From Nymphaea colorata (Eukaryota > Streptophyta > Magnoliopsida > Nymphaeales > Nymphaeaceae), in contig NC_045141.1 of assembly GCF_008831285.2 (NCBI RefSeq), positions 22,970,742 to 23,034,741 of the forward strand: a stretch of DNA of 64,000 bases, read 5' to 3'. The notes under the pieces are model-generated. The model was not told the DNA's origin, made no database searches, and saw only the letters and a program-made list of their open reading frames with translations. Each line of letters begins with the position of its first letter. Within the stretch, counting starts at the first letter, position 1. Positions 22,481-35,480 of this stretch are shown one piece after another. The translations under genes and the position numbers were made by a program.

Positions 22481-25400
22481 TGGTATCAGAGCTCCGTTAG
22501 ATCGGTGGAGAGGATCAAACGAGAGAGAGAGGAGGAAACGCCAGTGCAGCAGTTAAGCTTCCCTGCAGGCTCAAGATCAAGAATCAACGTGCAGCAGGTA
22601 AGGTTTTCACCCCTTCAAGAAGATGATGAAAGAGTCCGATCCAGCCCTAAAGATTACTACATCACCCCTAAATGGATCAAACTACATGGTTTGGGCAAAG
22701 TCTGCAAGTCTTTACCTATGTGGAAAATCAAAGTTAGGGTATATAAATGGCAAGATTAAAGCTCCACATAAGGACGACCCAGGCTATGAAGACTGGGAGG
22801 CAAACGATCGGATAGTAATGTCATGGTTGTTGAACTCCATTGAGCCAGCAATAGCAGAGAGTTTTCTATTCTTGGACTCAGCCAAAGAAATCTGGGAGTC
22901 ACTGGCCGAGATCTATGGAGAACGCCAAAATCTGGCGAGAGTGTACCAACTCCAACAAGAAATTGCAAAACTGACCAAGGGAGACCGACCATTCCACCTA
23001 TATTTGAGTTCTTTAAAGGCGATGTGGGACGAACTTGCCCAACATCGACCCCTAAACCCAGACCTAGAAGTCATCAAACAGAGGGCAGAGGAAGACAAGG
23101 TGTTTAAGTTACTAGCAGGTCTCAACCAGGAATTTGATAATCTGCGTAGTCAGATATTGATGATGCAGCCCTTACCATCATTCAATAGTGTATGCTCCAT
23201 CATACATCGTGAAGAAACACGCAGGAAAGTCATGACTAATGAGACAGATGTCAAAGAAGAACAGGCGTCTACACAGGTTGCATTTCAAATAAGAACTGAA
23301 ACCCCAGTGAATAAGGTGAAGATTGCATTCTCAGCAGAAAATAAAAACAGATATGAAAGAGGAAGGGTTCAAATGATATGCTCGTTTTGCAAGAAAGTAG
23401 GACACACGAGAGATCGGTGCTGGCACCTACATGGACGCCCCAGCAGAGGAAGAGGCCAACGTGCACCAAACCAGCGTGCACCTAATCAGCCGAGAGAAGA
23501 TAGTATGGCAGAACTGACAAAGCTTTTGCAACAAGTTACACGCTCAAACCTGGCTGTCAATACAGAACAAAAGCAAACTCAAGGTAACTCTCAGTCGCTC
23601 ATTGCATGTTATAGCTCTTTAACGTGGATATTAGACAGTGGAGCAACAGACCATATGATTAACAACAAAAATCTATTGTTTGACTTTCGACCTAGCATGA
23701 TATCCTCAATAAAAATAGCAAAGTAGCAGTCAAAGGTTGTGGATCTATTTACATTGCTGAAAATTACATGCTTAGAGATGTGTTGTATGTGCCTAGATGT
23801 TCTGCTAATCTGTTATCAATAAATAAGTTGACAAAGGAAATAAACTGTTGTGCAATATTTTGCGAGAAGAGGGTGATCCTACTGGACTGCAACCATCAGA
23901 GGATGATTGGTGAAGGAATAGGCACCCACGGGCTGTATTCACTAAATACTTGTCAACAAACTTCAGCCCAGTTAGCAGTGGAGTCAATTGAAGAAGCTAA
24001 ACTTTGGCATCAACGCTTGGGACATCCATCCAATAAGGTCTTAAAAACCATGTTTCCCAAACTGAATGTTGTAGTCGATAACTGTGAGGCATGCATTACT
24101 GCAAAAATGACCAGATTACCCTTTCCTAGATCTGAGAGTAACTCTGATTCTTGTTTTGATTTAGTCCACACCGATGTTTGGGGACCTGCACCCATAAATG
24201 GATATCATGGGCACAGGTTCTTTGTAATGTTTGTAGATGATAAATCCAAGATGATGTGGATTTACTTCATGAATAAGAAAAGTGAAACTTTCACTTGCTT
24301 CAAAAATTTTCATTGCCTGATAGAGACTCAATATAGCAAGAAAATCAAAATACTAAGATCAGATAATGGAGGAGAATATCTTAATACAAGTTTCGAAAAT
24401 TTCACGAAAGAAAAGGGAATAGAGCATCAAACCACATGTTCAGGTACATCCCAACAAAATGGGGTATGTGAGAGAAGAAATAGATACTTGCTAGATGTTG
24501 CTAGGTCATTTATGTTTGAAATGAATGTCCCGGCTGCCTTCTGGCCAGAAGCAGTTGCATGTGCTTGTCATGTAATAAACATAACAGCAAGCAAAAACTT
24601 AAAGGGACTTAGCCATTTATCCATAGTCAAGAATAAACCTACAGAAGTAAACCATCTGAAGGTATTTGGATGTATTTGTTACGTACATTGTCAAGAGAAA
24701 TACAGAAATAAGTTGGAGAAACGGGCAGTCAAATGTATATTTTTGGGTTACCCTTATGGAAAGAAGGGATATAAATGTTTTGACCTAATAAGGAAGAAGA
24801 CACATTTCTCTAGAGATGTAAAATTCATAGAGGATCAACCTTACTATCTGCAAACTGACATGGATGTCTTCAGTAAAGAAGAGCAACCTGTTTTACCTAC
24901 TATGACAGCCCCTCTACCAGTAGCAAGCATGAAGGATACTCCCAACTTAATCAATGAAGGTCAAGAAAACCAATCAGCAGACATCAACAATAGATTTGAG
25001 CAGAATACTGTGACAACCAACAGAGAGGAGGTTCAGTTGAGAAGGTCGAGTAGAATAAGTAATCCTCCATCACGACTTGATGATTACATTACCTATTACT
25101 GCAAGAATTCAGTAGCCAACTTAGGGAACAACAAGTTGACTCAAAGAGTATCAGACAGATACAAAAACTACTTGGCTAAGCTATATACAGAAACAGAGCC
25201 CCAAAGCTATGAGGAAGCTATAACTAGAAGCGAATGGCGCAGGGCAATGAAGGAGGAATTATCTGCTCTAGAGAAAAATAGGACATGGGAGCTAGTGGAA
25301 CTACCTAAAGGAAAAAAACCAATTGGCTGCAAATGGACCTACAAGATAAAATATAATAACAAGGGAGATATCGAGCGCTACAAAGCAAGACTAGTAGCTA

Positions 25401-26740
25401 AGGGGTACACTCAAGTACAAGGCATAGACTATGATGAAACATTTGCCCCCGTAGCAAAGATGAGTTCCATAAGAGTCTTACTATCAGTAGCAGCAATTAA
25501 TAGATGGAAATTACATCAAATGGATGTGAAAAATGTATTTCTTCAAGGAGATCTAAATGAAGAAATATATATGGAAATCCCTCAAGGGTTTAAAGCTCAA
25601 TCTCAGCATCAACTTGTGTGTAGACTAAAAAAATCACTGTATGGATTGAAACAGTCACCAAGGGCTTGGTATTCAAAATTGAGCACAAAGCTAATAAAAG
25701 GAGAATTCAAGATGAGTGGAGCTGACAATTCGATATTCATATCAATCACGGTCGAGGGAACAACTATAGTGGCTGTTTATGTGGATGATTTGATAATAAC
25801 CGGAGATAACAAAAATCTCATTGAAAGAACAAAAGAAATGTTGAAGAAACAATTTGAGATAAAAGACTTGGGAATAGCTCACTACTTTCTTGGCATAGAG
25901 GTCTCGCACTCCAAAGACGGAGTATTTATTTGCCAAAGGAAATATGTGATGGATCTGCTTAAAACCATTGGCATGACTGAATCAAAGGGGGCAGACACTC
26001 CCATGGAACTGAACCTGAAACTACACAATGAAAAAGAAGGGGACACAGGTATAGACAAACATATGTTCCAAAGACTGATTGGCAAACTCATATACCTTAC
26101 AACCACTAGACCAGATATTACATACTCAGTAAATTTACTGAGTCAGTTCATGCACAACCCAAAAAAGTCACATCTGGAAGCTGCACACAGAATACTCAGA
26201 TATCTCAAAGAAAATCCAGGAAAAGGAATATTATTTCGAAGAACTGACTGGAAATATGTGGATACACTGATGCCGATTGGGCCAACAACCCTAATGACAG
26301 ACACTCAACATCAAGATATTGTTGTTTCGTGGGCGGCAACTTGGTGTCATGGAAAAGTAAGAAACAGGCAGTAGTGGCTAGATCAAGCGTAGAATCAGAA
26401 TATCGTGCAATGGCCCTAGCTGTGTGTGAACTTACATGGATCAGATTCTTACTAAATGATATGGGAGTTCAAGTGAAGTTACCAATAAGGTTGTTCTGTG
26501 ATAACCAGGCAGCTATTTACATCAGCAATAATCCTGTATTTCACGAACGAACGAAACACATTGAGATAGATTGCCACTTCATCAGGGAGAAAATCAAAGC
26601 AGGCATTATTCGAACAGAACATGTTACAAGTAGCATGCAGTTAGCAGACATATTAACAAAAACAGTAAGCAAAGAAATATTCAACAGATTGTTAAACAAG
26701 TTGGGATTGTGGGAAATTGGAGAACCAACTTGAGGGGGAG

Positions 26741-27029
26741 TGTTAAAGAAGACTCTCGAAGACTCCACAGGCAACCACAGCTGTACACCACTTAACCCAG
26801 CTATGTTACAGCTGTATCCCACTAAGTAGCACCCATGTAATGTATCGAGATCATGTATGCATATATATATTGGAAAATAAAATAAAAAACTTAGTTCGTG
26901 TTCTCCATTCTCTCTCTCTGTTTCTTTGTTTCTCCGTGACCTCTGCTTCCACAGTCTCGCTTGAGACTCCTCTCTTCTTGCAGGCTCAAACCTGTTGCAG
27001 ACAGATTTCAGCAAATCTGAAATCTAACA
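26741..27029 (+). repeat. 3' LTR of the Copia element
   Basis: 289 bp, beginning TGTTAAAGAAGAC directly after the purine tract and ending ..AATCTAACA. Confidence 0.95.
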
Positions 27030-27034
27030 GTGCC
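27030..27034. repeat. Target-site duplication GTGCC, right copy
   Basis: Matches 22195-22199 and marks the right border of the Copia insertion. Confidence 0.9.
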
Positions 27035-27140
27035 ATCCCCAGTAGACGGCCATTTGGTGGGCACATGCATTGACGGTATAGGCGGCAGCCGTGCGGACGA
27101 GAAGCAAGAATAGGATGGGATGCGAGGAAGAGGAAGCCCT
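27030..27140 (-). pseudogene. psi-G4, 5' part: signal peptide and first barrel strand
   Basis: Continues psi-G4 on the far side of the Copia element. The minus strand encodes ASSSSHPILFLLLVRTAAAY..HQMAVYWGWH, matching the signal peptide and first strand of G5 and G8. The expected ATG reads AGG (27138-27140), and the TATA position upstream reads TTTTTTAACGACC, so promoter and start are also lost. The 5 bases at its inner end repeat those at 22195-22199. Confidence 0.85.
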
Positions 27141-27554
27141 CTTTTTCTTCTCTTCGCTTCTGTAAGCTCAACTAGCTGGTCGGCCAAAGCCCAAAGGGGG
27201 ATGGGGAGGTCGTTAAAAAATTGAACCATGCGCTTCTAACGTACACTTCTGAAATTGCCATAGGACCTTATAAAATGCAAAAGAAGTCCAAAGTGGTTTC
27301 ACTCTTCCTGTTAATATTGTCCCATACGACCATACAAAATCGCAAAGGTTCTATCAAACTCAACAAATTTCAAGTTACCTTTTTAAGATCGCCTTTCTCT
27401 TTCGAACGTCAGGATCTATATTCCAGCCATCATTCTATTTACCGCTGTCCAAGTAAACTAAGTTTGACCCCTTATTCATTTAGAACCAGAGGTTAACCTG
27501 GCTTAGTTTAGGGAAAAGGAATACCTGTTTAAGCATTCTTAAAATAGATCCGCG

Positions 27555-30130
27555 TGGGGGAGTTTTCCTTCTTTCGAAATCCTCCCTCTCGAAACCGTCT
27601 CGCTCGAAACCTTGCGTGGTCATTTCCTCTCTGTCCCACTCTCACTTTCTTCCTGCAGGTGTTGTGCCATCTCTCTCTCTCTCTCTCTCTCCCACATCGT
27701 GGTTCATTTATTTTAAAGTGGCAGTTCTATCTTCTTCTTTTTCTTCTTTCTCTCTTTCAGTTTTTTTCTTCTTCATTCACAATTCCTTTTTTTTTTCTTC
27801 TTCTTCATTTATATCTTTTCTTTTTTTAACGAACAGGGGTTGCTTTGTCTGATACTGCTAACAGATTTTACCTTGGCTTCTTTGTTTTTGGCTCTCCTCC
27901 TCTCTCCAGCCTTCTACTTTGGACGCTTGCAGGTATGTCTGCTTTTTCCTTCAACCACTCACAAATTGTTAATGCCTCGCTCATTTCTGTGACTTTTTAA
28001 CATTCATCACATTAACTCCAGTCCTTTGATAAGAGGCATAAACATCACTTACCATTTCCTTGTTGAGAAAATATTTGATGAAATGCCTACTAAAACAGTG
28101 GTCTTCCGTACAGTGCTGGTGGTTGGACATTGCAAGCATGGAAACTTGCCTGTTGCACATCAAGTGTTTGATGAAATGTCATCCCATGTAATGCAGTGCT
28201 TGCAAGCTCTGGTGAATGCAAGTGCCCTATGAAGGCTTTGAGTCACTTTCATGAAATTGTTGTAGTTACAATAATTTTGTTAATCATGCTTACGACATAT
28301 TTATACACCAACATGGGAAGCGTGTACCTTTCTTCTCAATTGAAAATTTATGCAGTTACTAACGTAAGGAACTGAAAACTAAAAGTTATACTAAAATGGC
28401 TTGTTATAAAACTTCTCTACTTAAAACTTCAGTATTTTTCTGTATTACATGTGTACCTTAGCATGCAGGGATTGTTTCTTTAAACTATCATTTCCTCAAG
28501 AATGCAAGGATCGTTTACTGATTACTAAGTAGTTGGATGTGCAAATGGGTACTATCCGAACCATCTATATTCCTAAGGCATTGCTCATCCTGTAATCAAC
28601 TAAGAATGTTACTGCTATGACTTTATAGCAGTTATTAATTACATGACATCCATATGCATTATGTAGGACAGGAAATGCATTTGGCTTGTTGTTTGGACAA
28701 TGGAAAAATAGAAGGGCCAAATGCTTGTGGATCAAATTTGATGCGAAAACAAACTTGTAGATTGTGTTCACTTGGAATACTGTTGACACCCTATTTAGGC
28801 TATGTTGGTTGTTCTAACCATGTTTGTAGGCAACCAAAGGGGCAAAATTAAATTAAACTTGCCTCTTCAAGTGCCAAGTCAAGTTTCAGGGGCTTCAAGT
28901 TGCATCTTTCTAGCCCATATTTCTCCAGTTTTGTCTTTGAAGGCCATAAGTCTAAACCTCTAGGCAGGTGGACATGACTTTTATTCATGCATAATTGTCC
29001 GGTGCCGGTTTATATATTATTGACTATAATTAGTATATGAAGCTTTTTCTTCAACATGTTTTCATGAAAAACCAAATTTATCAATATATCACGAGGTAGT
29101 AATGTTTTTCTAAGCATCATGTCAAGATAAGGGTACGTGGGCCAATGGTGCGTATTGGGAGCGTGCATGGTCTAGGTTCGGGTGCATTCATATTGGCATG
29201 TGTATATAATGCATGCATTATTTATGTGGTTTCATTATAAATTGGTAATAGCATTTTCGTAGTCACTTTGTTATAAATGTTTAGCCTAGTTTTTATATGT
29301 TTTTCCTTACTAGTGTAGGTGTATGTGTTATTACTTGTATTCACATAAGTTTTGTTGAAAGGAAAGGAAAGGATTAAGGTGAAAATGCGATAGACTAGCA
29401 CTATTTTGTGGTTGCTGGTGGGGTGGTTGATTACATGGTGAACATCATCATTTTTAAGTCGAGAGCTTTTATCAAAAAAGAAAGTTTCTTTTTTGTTCAT
29501 GTGACTATTATTATATGCATTTAGTTGTTTATGAATTCTTGTACCCAAACACTTTCAGGTGGTTTGTATTTGACGAATTGAAAACTTATGTTTCACTTTA
29601 GTTTTTGTGTGTTTTTTACCATGAAATGATGTTTCTCTATGATATGTGGATGATAGGTCATCTGCACTTTGTAGAGAGAGAAACAACAAGAGAGGGAAAA
29701 GATGGAGAGAGTTCTTTTTATCATATTTTTTTATATTTTTAAATTAAGCATGTTGGTAATACACACACACATACACACCCCATTACATGGGAGTCCAAAA
29801 CTACTGGATGGGTAAGAATTATAAAAAAAATCCTCCATTGAAGGTACAGTATAAATCCGTATTTAAAGTACTATGAACTGTTGATGCACCATTTTCAGCA
29901 GTTGCTAATACTTGTTTAACAACTGTATTTTAGCAACAAATTTTAATTTTTTAGCCATTTATCATATGTTTGTAAGTGGAGAAAGAGAGGACAAGGCAAG
30001 TTGAATATATTGTTTAAGCAAACAATTATTAGACATAATTACAACTTGTTCACATAAACAAGAACTCTTTGTTCTTAGAACGCATGTTCTAAAAACGTGT
30101 TTCAGGACACTTGCTTTTGCAACCAAATGA
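27555..30130. other. Foreign insert in the array, about 2.6 kb, origin unknown
   Basis: Array upstream-type sequence stops near 27.55 kb and resumes near 30.13-30.29 kb. The resumed part (AATTAATTTAAAGAACA ... GATATCAAAATTCAT) matches 32.40-32.54 kb upstream of G5. The DNA between is not seen in any other unit. It contains CT microsatellites (about 27.67-27.70 kb), pyrimidine tracts and a PPR-like fragment. A gene-capturing transposon is possible, but I could not define its ends. Confidence 0.5.
28026..28232 (+). pseudogene. Pentatricopeptide-repeat (PPR) gene fragment
   Basis: A 68-codon frame reads VEKIFDEMPTKTVVFRTVLV (residues 13-32) then VGHCKHGNLPVAHQVFDEMS (33-52). This matches the plant PPR pattern (..[36 protein letters not shown]), with one motif plus the edge of the next. 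PPR proteins normally carry many repeats and bind organellar RNA. This piece is too short to work and no other PPR motif is seen around it, so it is probably a captured or decayed fragment. Confidence 0.5.
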
Positions 30131-30640
30131 TATCTATGATTGAGTATCGGGTGAAAATAAAAAGGAGAAAAGTTAGAAAACAAATTAATTTAAAGAACAC
30201 GACAAACAAGGAACAAGCGGTGGAAAAGGATATGATATCAAAATTCATTCATGCAAAAATTTGTGTGTGGATGGCAAAGTCCCAATCGGGAAGCCGGCCG
30301 CCTACCTCGAAACGTTTCCATCGAAACGTTTCCATCATATGCCTTCTAGCATCAGAATTTATCTCTTTTGAAGTCCTTGCACTAAAAACTAGAAAAATTA
30401 ATCTAAGTAGATAACCTAATGTCCATTCCCTAATTCTTAACTATTATATGTTCAATAGATAGATTTTTTAAAACTAGAATTAAACTTTTATGATTAAAAA
30501 TTTTTCTTGATATGTGAGCTCATTATTCCATGTGTCCTTTCTGTTTTCATTTACTTAATTCACTCTTGCATCTCTCCTTCTCATGTGGCTGTTGGCAAGA
30601 TGCAATTCTTTTTCAACAATGGAAAACATAAGCAAGTTCT

Positions 30641-30667
30641 GAAGCGTGTAAGCTTCTCCATTTTATT
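30641..30667 (-). terminator. Poly(A) signal and shortened 3' stem-loop of G5
   Basis: AATAAA (30662-30667, minus strand) followed by a five-pair stem GAAGC-N6-GCTTC (30641-30656). This is a partly eroded form of the G1 hairpin. Confidence 0.5.
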
Positions 30668-30719
30668 TAATTAGTAAGGCAACAGGAGCTTTGCACAAGC
30701 TATGGGAAGCTTTCCTGTC

Positions 30720-31700
30720 TCAGAAGGCAGAAACTGGCATCCTGATATTGCTACTGGTCTTGACAATGGGATATATAAGGTCGCTGTAGGGAGCGCTGTT
30801 GCCGTCCTCTTCAAAGAACTTCACATCCCAGTGCCTGTTCCACAGCATCACCCCGTCATAGTTGCTGTGCTGACGTGCGATGGTCAGCGCACCTGGAAGC
30901 TCCAAGGGCGAGATCCAACCCTCCTCGAAGTACAAGGGGTTGGCAATGAGCCCCAGGTAGAAGTCCATTCCGCTGAACTCTGTGGCCCAGCTATTCACCG
31001 ATGCCGCAAAAGCCGCCGTGTCCGATGGCTGGTAGGTGCAAGGGTGTCCGTAGTAGCGCGGCCACACCTTGCTGAACAGCCCCGTCTTGAGGGCGTGGTA
31101 GAGTGGCATGTCTGCTTTGCCGGTGGTGTGGTTGCACCCCTGGGATGCCGTCAAGATCATGTTACTGTCCAATTGCTTTAGGTCCTGAGCCAACACGTCC
31201 CAGTAGTCGTACGTCGAGGCGTCATTGACGTAGAAGTCGACGCCATCAAGCTTCACCTTGCCGAGGGGGCCGTCGATGCCGTAGCCGCTTAGGTAGACAT
31301 CGTAGATGTGGGATGCCAGCTGATGGGCCTCCTCCGCCGACGCCAGCGTATAGTTTTTCACGTCGAACCCTCCAATGGAGAGCAGCACCTTCACCCCGAG
31401 GCGCTGGCAGGCGGCGATGTCGTCCTGAAGGCTCTTGCATCCACCAGTCTGGGCGTCGCAGGAGGTGCCAAAGTCGGGTCTTGGGGGCCGGCCATTGCCA
31501 AAATTGCTTAGGAAGGCGATGTTCACCTGGCTGAAGTGATGAGTTTCACAAGTGGCCTTGAGAGCCGATCCCCTTAGGTTGTTGATGTGCCATCCCCAGT
31601 AGATTGCCATGTGGTCGGGACGGGCACGGATGGTGAAGGCAGTGGCCATGCAAAGGACGAGAAGCAAGGGCAGGGTGGGTGGTGAAGAGGAGGAAGCCAT
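30720..31700 (-). CDS. G5: secreted GH18 chitinase-like protein, type A2, catalytic residues lost
   Basis: 326 aa with a signal peptide of about 28 residues. It belongs with G8 and psi-G4: all begin the barrel with YWGWH and end it with RHWDVKFF, where G1, G2, G3 and G7 have YWGSH and RYLDVKFL. The active strand LDGVDFYVND (151-160) gives Tyr157 and Asn159 for the catalytic Asp and Glu. Tyr217 (WPRYY) and the six cysteines are intact. The NHT sequon is at 190-192. An extra Glu in FFEEDGN makes it longer than G8 there. It is the left partner of the first A2-B block (G5 with G6). Confidence 0.93.
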   Translation of the reverse strand: MASSSSPPTLPLLLVLCMATAFTIRARPDHMAIYWGWHINNLRGSALKATCETHHFSQVNIAFLSNFGNGRPPRPDFGTSCDAQTGGCKSLQDDIAACQRLGVKVLLSIGGFDVKNYTLASAEEAHQLASHIYDVYLSGYGIDGPLGKVKLDGVDFYVNDASTYDYWDVLAQDLKQLDSNMILTASQGCNHTTGKADMPLYHALKTGLFSKVWPRYYGHPCTYQPSDTAAFAASVNSWATEFSGMDFYLGLIANPLYFEEGWISPLELPGALTIARQHSNYDGVMLWNRHWDVKFFEEDGNSAPYSDLIYPIVKTSSNIRMPVSAF

Positions 31701-31771
31701 TTTTTTTCTTCTCTTCCCTTCTGGTAGCTCGAGTAGTGGCGATGGCTGGCCAAAGGCGGATGGGGAGGTCC

Positions 31772-31778
31772 TTAAATA
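31772..31778 (-). promoter_or_regulatory. TATA-like box of G5
   Basis: TATTTAA on the minus strand, 72-78 bp before the ATG. G8 has the same variant, while the G1-type copies have TATATAA. Confidence 0.7.
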
Positions 31779-31789
31779 ATTGAACTATG

Positions 31790-34700
31790 CACTTCAACCT
31801 ACACTTTTGAAATTGCAACAAGATATTTGGTAGAAATGAAAAAGAAGTGGAAAGAGCTGTGGCTTTTCTCTTGTTAATATTGTCCCGTAGGACCTTACAA
31901 AACCACATATGTTGTCTCAAATTCAACTAATTTCAAATTACTTTTTTCAAGCTTGCCTATCGTTTTCGAACGTCTGGATCTATAGTACAGCCATCATTCT
32001 ATTTACCGCTGTAAAAGTAACTTAAGAGTTTGGCTTATTACCAGAGGTTAAGTACTTGACTTGGTTTAGGGAAGAAGGACAAATCTTAGAATAGATAAGT
32101 GTTGGACGAGGAGATTTTTAAGCTTTACTTATCACACGGATGTGACTTTATTATGCAAATCCGATTTTATCAGCCGGCCTTCCAGAGTTTAGCCTTCTTA
32201 TAAGATCATATCTGTTTGTTGAAAGGGCGTTTTCCATGGATTTTCATTATTCCTCAGGAATTCATATTTTCATTATCTTTTTGCTACGAATCTATATAAT
32301 TTGTAAATATTTCCACGGATATTTTTGGCAAAACTTAAAGAGCCTCCAGACATTAGTATGTGGGGGTGAAAAAAAAAGAAAAAGACAAAGAGAAAAGGTA
32401 GGAAACAAATTAATTTAAAGAACATGGAACACGAGACAGAGGCGACGAACGAAGGACATGAGGTGGAAAAAGACATGATATCAAAATTCATGCACGCGAA
32501 AGTTTTTGTGGGGATCACAACGTCGCGACGTGGGGATGGAAATAACTCGGACCGTCCAAGGAGAAGGATAATGTGTCTGTCCTCCACCTCTCGAAACCGT
32601 TCCCTTTGTTTTATAGCGTTAATGGGCCTTCGTCTTTTTCTTCTGCAACAAAAGGTTGTCTTTCTTTGTCATGGAAATGTCAGAGCAGCTAATTTATTTA
32701 TTTTTATATATTTGCACACATGTAGAATGCAGTGGTGGTGGACAAAGGGCTTTGGATCCCTCTGTTGGCAGGGACGGGAGGACGCACGTGAAGGTTGTCC
32801 TGCCTTGCATGATTAACAAGATGGGGAGATCCATTGGTGTCCTAGCTGCTCCTCCTGTTAATGGATGCTGAAGTTCAGGTCCACCTAACTCCTATTGGCC
32901 CTGGTCCCCGCCATGGCCTCACTGGGCTGTCATTATTCTGAGCAGGAAACGAAGACAGAATAATAACCATGGCCGAGGCTCGCCAAGATTTTGGCGACGG
33001 ATGGCGGAGAGGATAAAGGAGGTGACTCTGCGATATCGGACGGCGTCTAAATCTATCGGTGTTGATCTCCCCGCCGCCCACGTTTTTGGTTTTTTCCCGA
33101 TCACTTGGACCATTATTTCAGTAGGCCCGGCTACCGCCTGCTGAGAGATAAAACCTCCATGTTACTCATCTCCGGCGTACTCGTCGGGACATCGATTTCC
33201 TTTTATCAAAATCAGTGCTTTATCACAATAAAGGGGAATCATTTATCGATATTTTTTTTTATTTTTTATTTTGTTTTTACAAATAGTTTTTTCTTTTCAT
33301 GTGAATTAAAGGTATTTTAGTCATAAATCATATAACCAGGTTCAAGGTAATTGTATAGCTCGTCCAAGCGCACACAGGTAGGTTACTCGGGGGTGAAATC
33401 AAAATTTTTCATTAAGAAAGTTAAACTATATAGTTTCAAAATTTTAAGAGTGACTAAAATATAATTTTTCAAAATTTTTAAATCAAGCTAAGAAAAACTT
33501 TTGAATGTTACAAGTAAATTTTTTTTTTTAAAAAAAAAAAAATTTCAGGGAGCCAAGGCACTTGCCAGCCTCCCGACTCCACCCTTGTGGTTGCCTAAAT
33601 ACAGGTCTTATATTAGCCAGCATTTCAAGGGGCGCTGGTACCAAGAACATAGCTGGTAAAATACAATACGTTTGTGTTTAGTATATAATTGTTGAATTTA
33701 GAAATCATATAGAATCACATCACCTTCTTTGAGATAAAAATTTTAATATTCTGAATTTGGAGAACATAACGTTTTTTTTATCAAACGGCTTCTAAATTCA
33801 CAACGTGTTTGAGACCATTAATAACAATTCTTCGTGCTACGTACTGTTTGAAATTTAATGGTGGATACCATCGTAGTCCCTCTCAAAAATGCTTCTTTTC
33901 CTATTTTTGCTAACTCATATCCGCCTCATTAATTTCTTTTGCGTTAATACGTGACTATAAAATTTCTTGCTTTATTGGTTCTCGTCACTCCAATGTTTCT
34001 GAATTCATCAAAAAGCTCACGTTGAGTTTGTCATTAGGTAGTTGATTTGATAAAATAATGTTTGCTTTTCTTGGTAGAACTCCAGCAATTGATGATTTAA
34101 TCTTGTCTGAGTTGTGCAGAGCTAAGAGGGGCCATGGCTACATACAAATAACAAAAAAGATGTACGGGTGAAGATTTTTTTAGAAAATCCATTTGGTCCA
34201 CGTAAAAATTTTGCCGCACCAGAAGAAAAAAAGAAATAGAACTTGTCTGTTGCCCTGCAAAGTATCAGATTTACATGGATTGGATGTGATCTGTGAAAGA
34301 CGCTTTCTGCAAACTGATGTACAAACTCCAAAAGACTTTATTTCCACTTGGTCCCACGACAGGTCCAATTTCGTGAGCTACAGGCAAACTTGATTTTCAT
34401 TAAAATGAGAAAGACTTTTGTTGCATTCGCTTTTGAGCTGATGCTATCTCTCTTCTTGCACATTCATTACAACGTGGTTCATTTCATAATGAAGAACAGA
34501 ACACTGCTATATTTTGCCGTTCGTATCATAGCCCTAAACCATTTGCAGTACTGTTAGAGATAGTAAAAAAGAATAGTGCCCACCAAAATCGAATTGATGA
34601 CCAAATTTTTACCAACTCACCAATATAACTAGCTAAGTTAGGCATTAAATATGAGCCTTCGGACCTACGCATTAAAGGAGAAGGAGACAGACTAACTCCA

Positions 34701-35480
34701 CGTTTTTCTCTCTTCTAAGATGGAGCTCATGAATGATAAAGAAGGAAGTGCAAGATGACAAGAGAGCGAAAGAGAAAGTTTCGAGTGTGGTATGAATCGA
34801 TAAAAGAGAAGCTGGACCGCAGCCAGCACTCTCTGTTCCACGACTTGTACGCTCTCTGTCCCCACGGTTCTTGTCCTCGTTCTTAACGCGCCAACGATGG
34901 ATGGCGACGTTTCAGAGCGAGTCGGGGATGCCCATCGTCCTTGTTACCTTATATCACGTGGTTCCCTCGTCCTACGGCCGAACCTGATGTGGCCAGGACG
35001 CCAGTGTCCTCCTTTTTCATTTGCCTCCCGCCACCCTTGAAGATAAGCTGAACTTTGAAGCGAACTGCAATGCATGGCAAATCTATTCTGATACGCACAT
35101 GCATCAAGGGAAAAAGAAAAACAAAAAAGGCAGTCGAATTTTAAAAAATCAACATTTTTAAAAAACAAACATGTTTTATATCAAAACAGTTTTTATAAAT
35201 ATATTAAAATGTTTATATTTTATTTGAAAATTTTCAAACAAAAAATTAAAGAGTCTATTTTTATTTCGTCTGTTTTTTTACCTATAAATATACGTAGGCA
35301 GTTAGTTGCACAAAATAGATTGAAGAGTAGCTTCAACTTAATCAATAGCTTATCTTTCCGTCAGGTCATTGTTATATATTCTAAAACACATTATGTGTCA
35401 AAAGAGTTCATATCGTTTTGCTCTTACCCGCCATTTATCACTCATTGGCTCATTTATCGTCAACCATGATGCCATTGTCA
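31790..35480. other. Upstream region of G5, no gene seen
   Basis: Aligns with the G8 upstream region (about 50.3-52.6 kb), which shows the two were duplicated together. A degenerate conserved block lies at about 32.43-32.60 kb. About 0.6 kb (33.21-33.83 kb) is absent from the G8 copy and includes an AT-rich stretch ending in CAGGGAGCCAAGGCAC, probably a small insertion. Confidence 0.5.

Larger units (their letters stand above)
22200..27029 (+). mobile_element. Ty1/copia LTR retrotransposon inserted in psi-G4
   Basis: About 4.83 kb, plus strand. It has two near-identical LTRs, a primer-binding site TGGTATCAGAGC (22481-22492, initiator-Met tRNA type) and a purine tract GAGGGGGAG just before the 3' LTR. 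Domain order is copia-like: gag with a CCHC knuckle (about 22.6-23.5 kb), protease (about 23.6 kb), integrase (about 24.0-24.8 kb), reverse transcriptase with YVDD (about 25.2-26.0 kb), then RNase H (about 26.3-26.7 kb). The coding region looks broken at about two places, so it is a fossil though a recent one. The LTRs differ by about 3 substitutions in 281 bp and one short indel. At commonly used plant rates that suggests well under a few million years. The copia lineage was not resolved. Confidence 0.95.
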
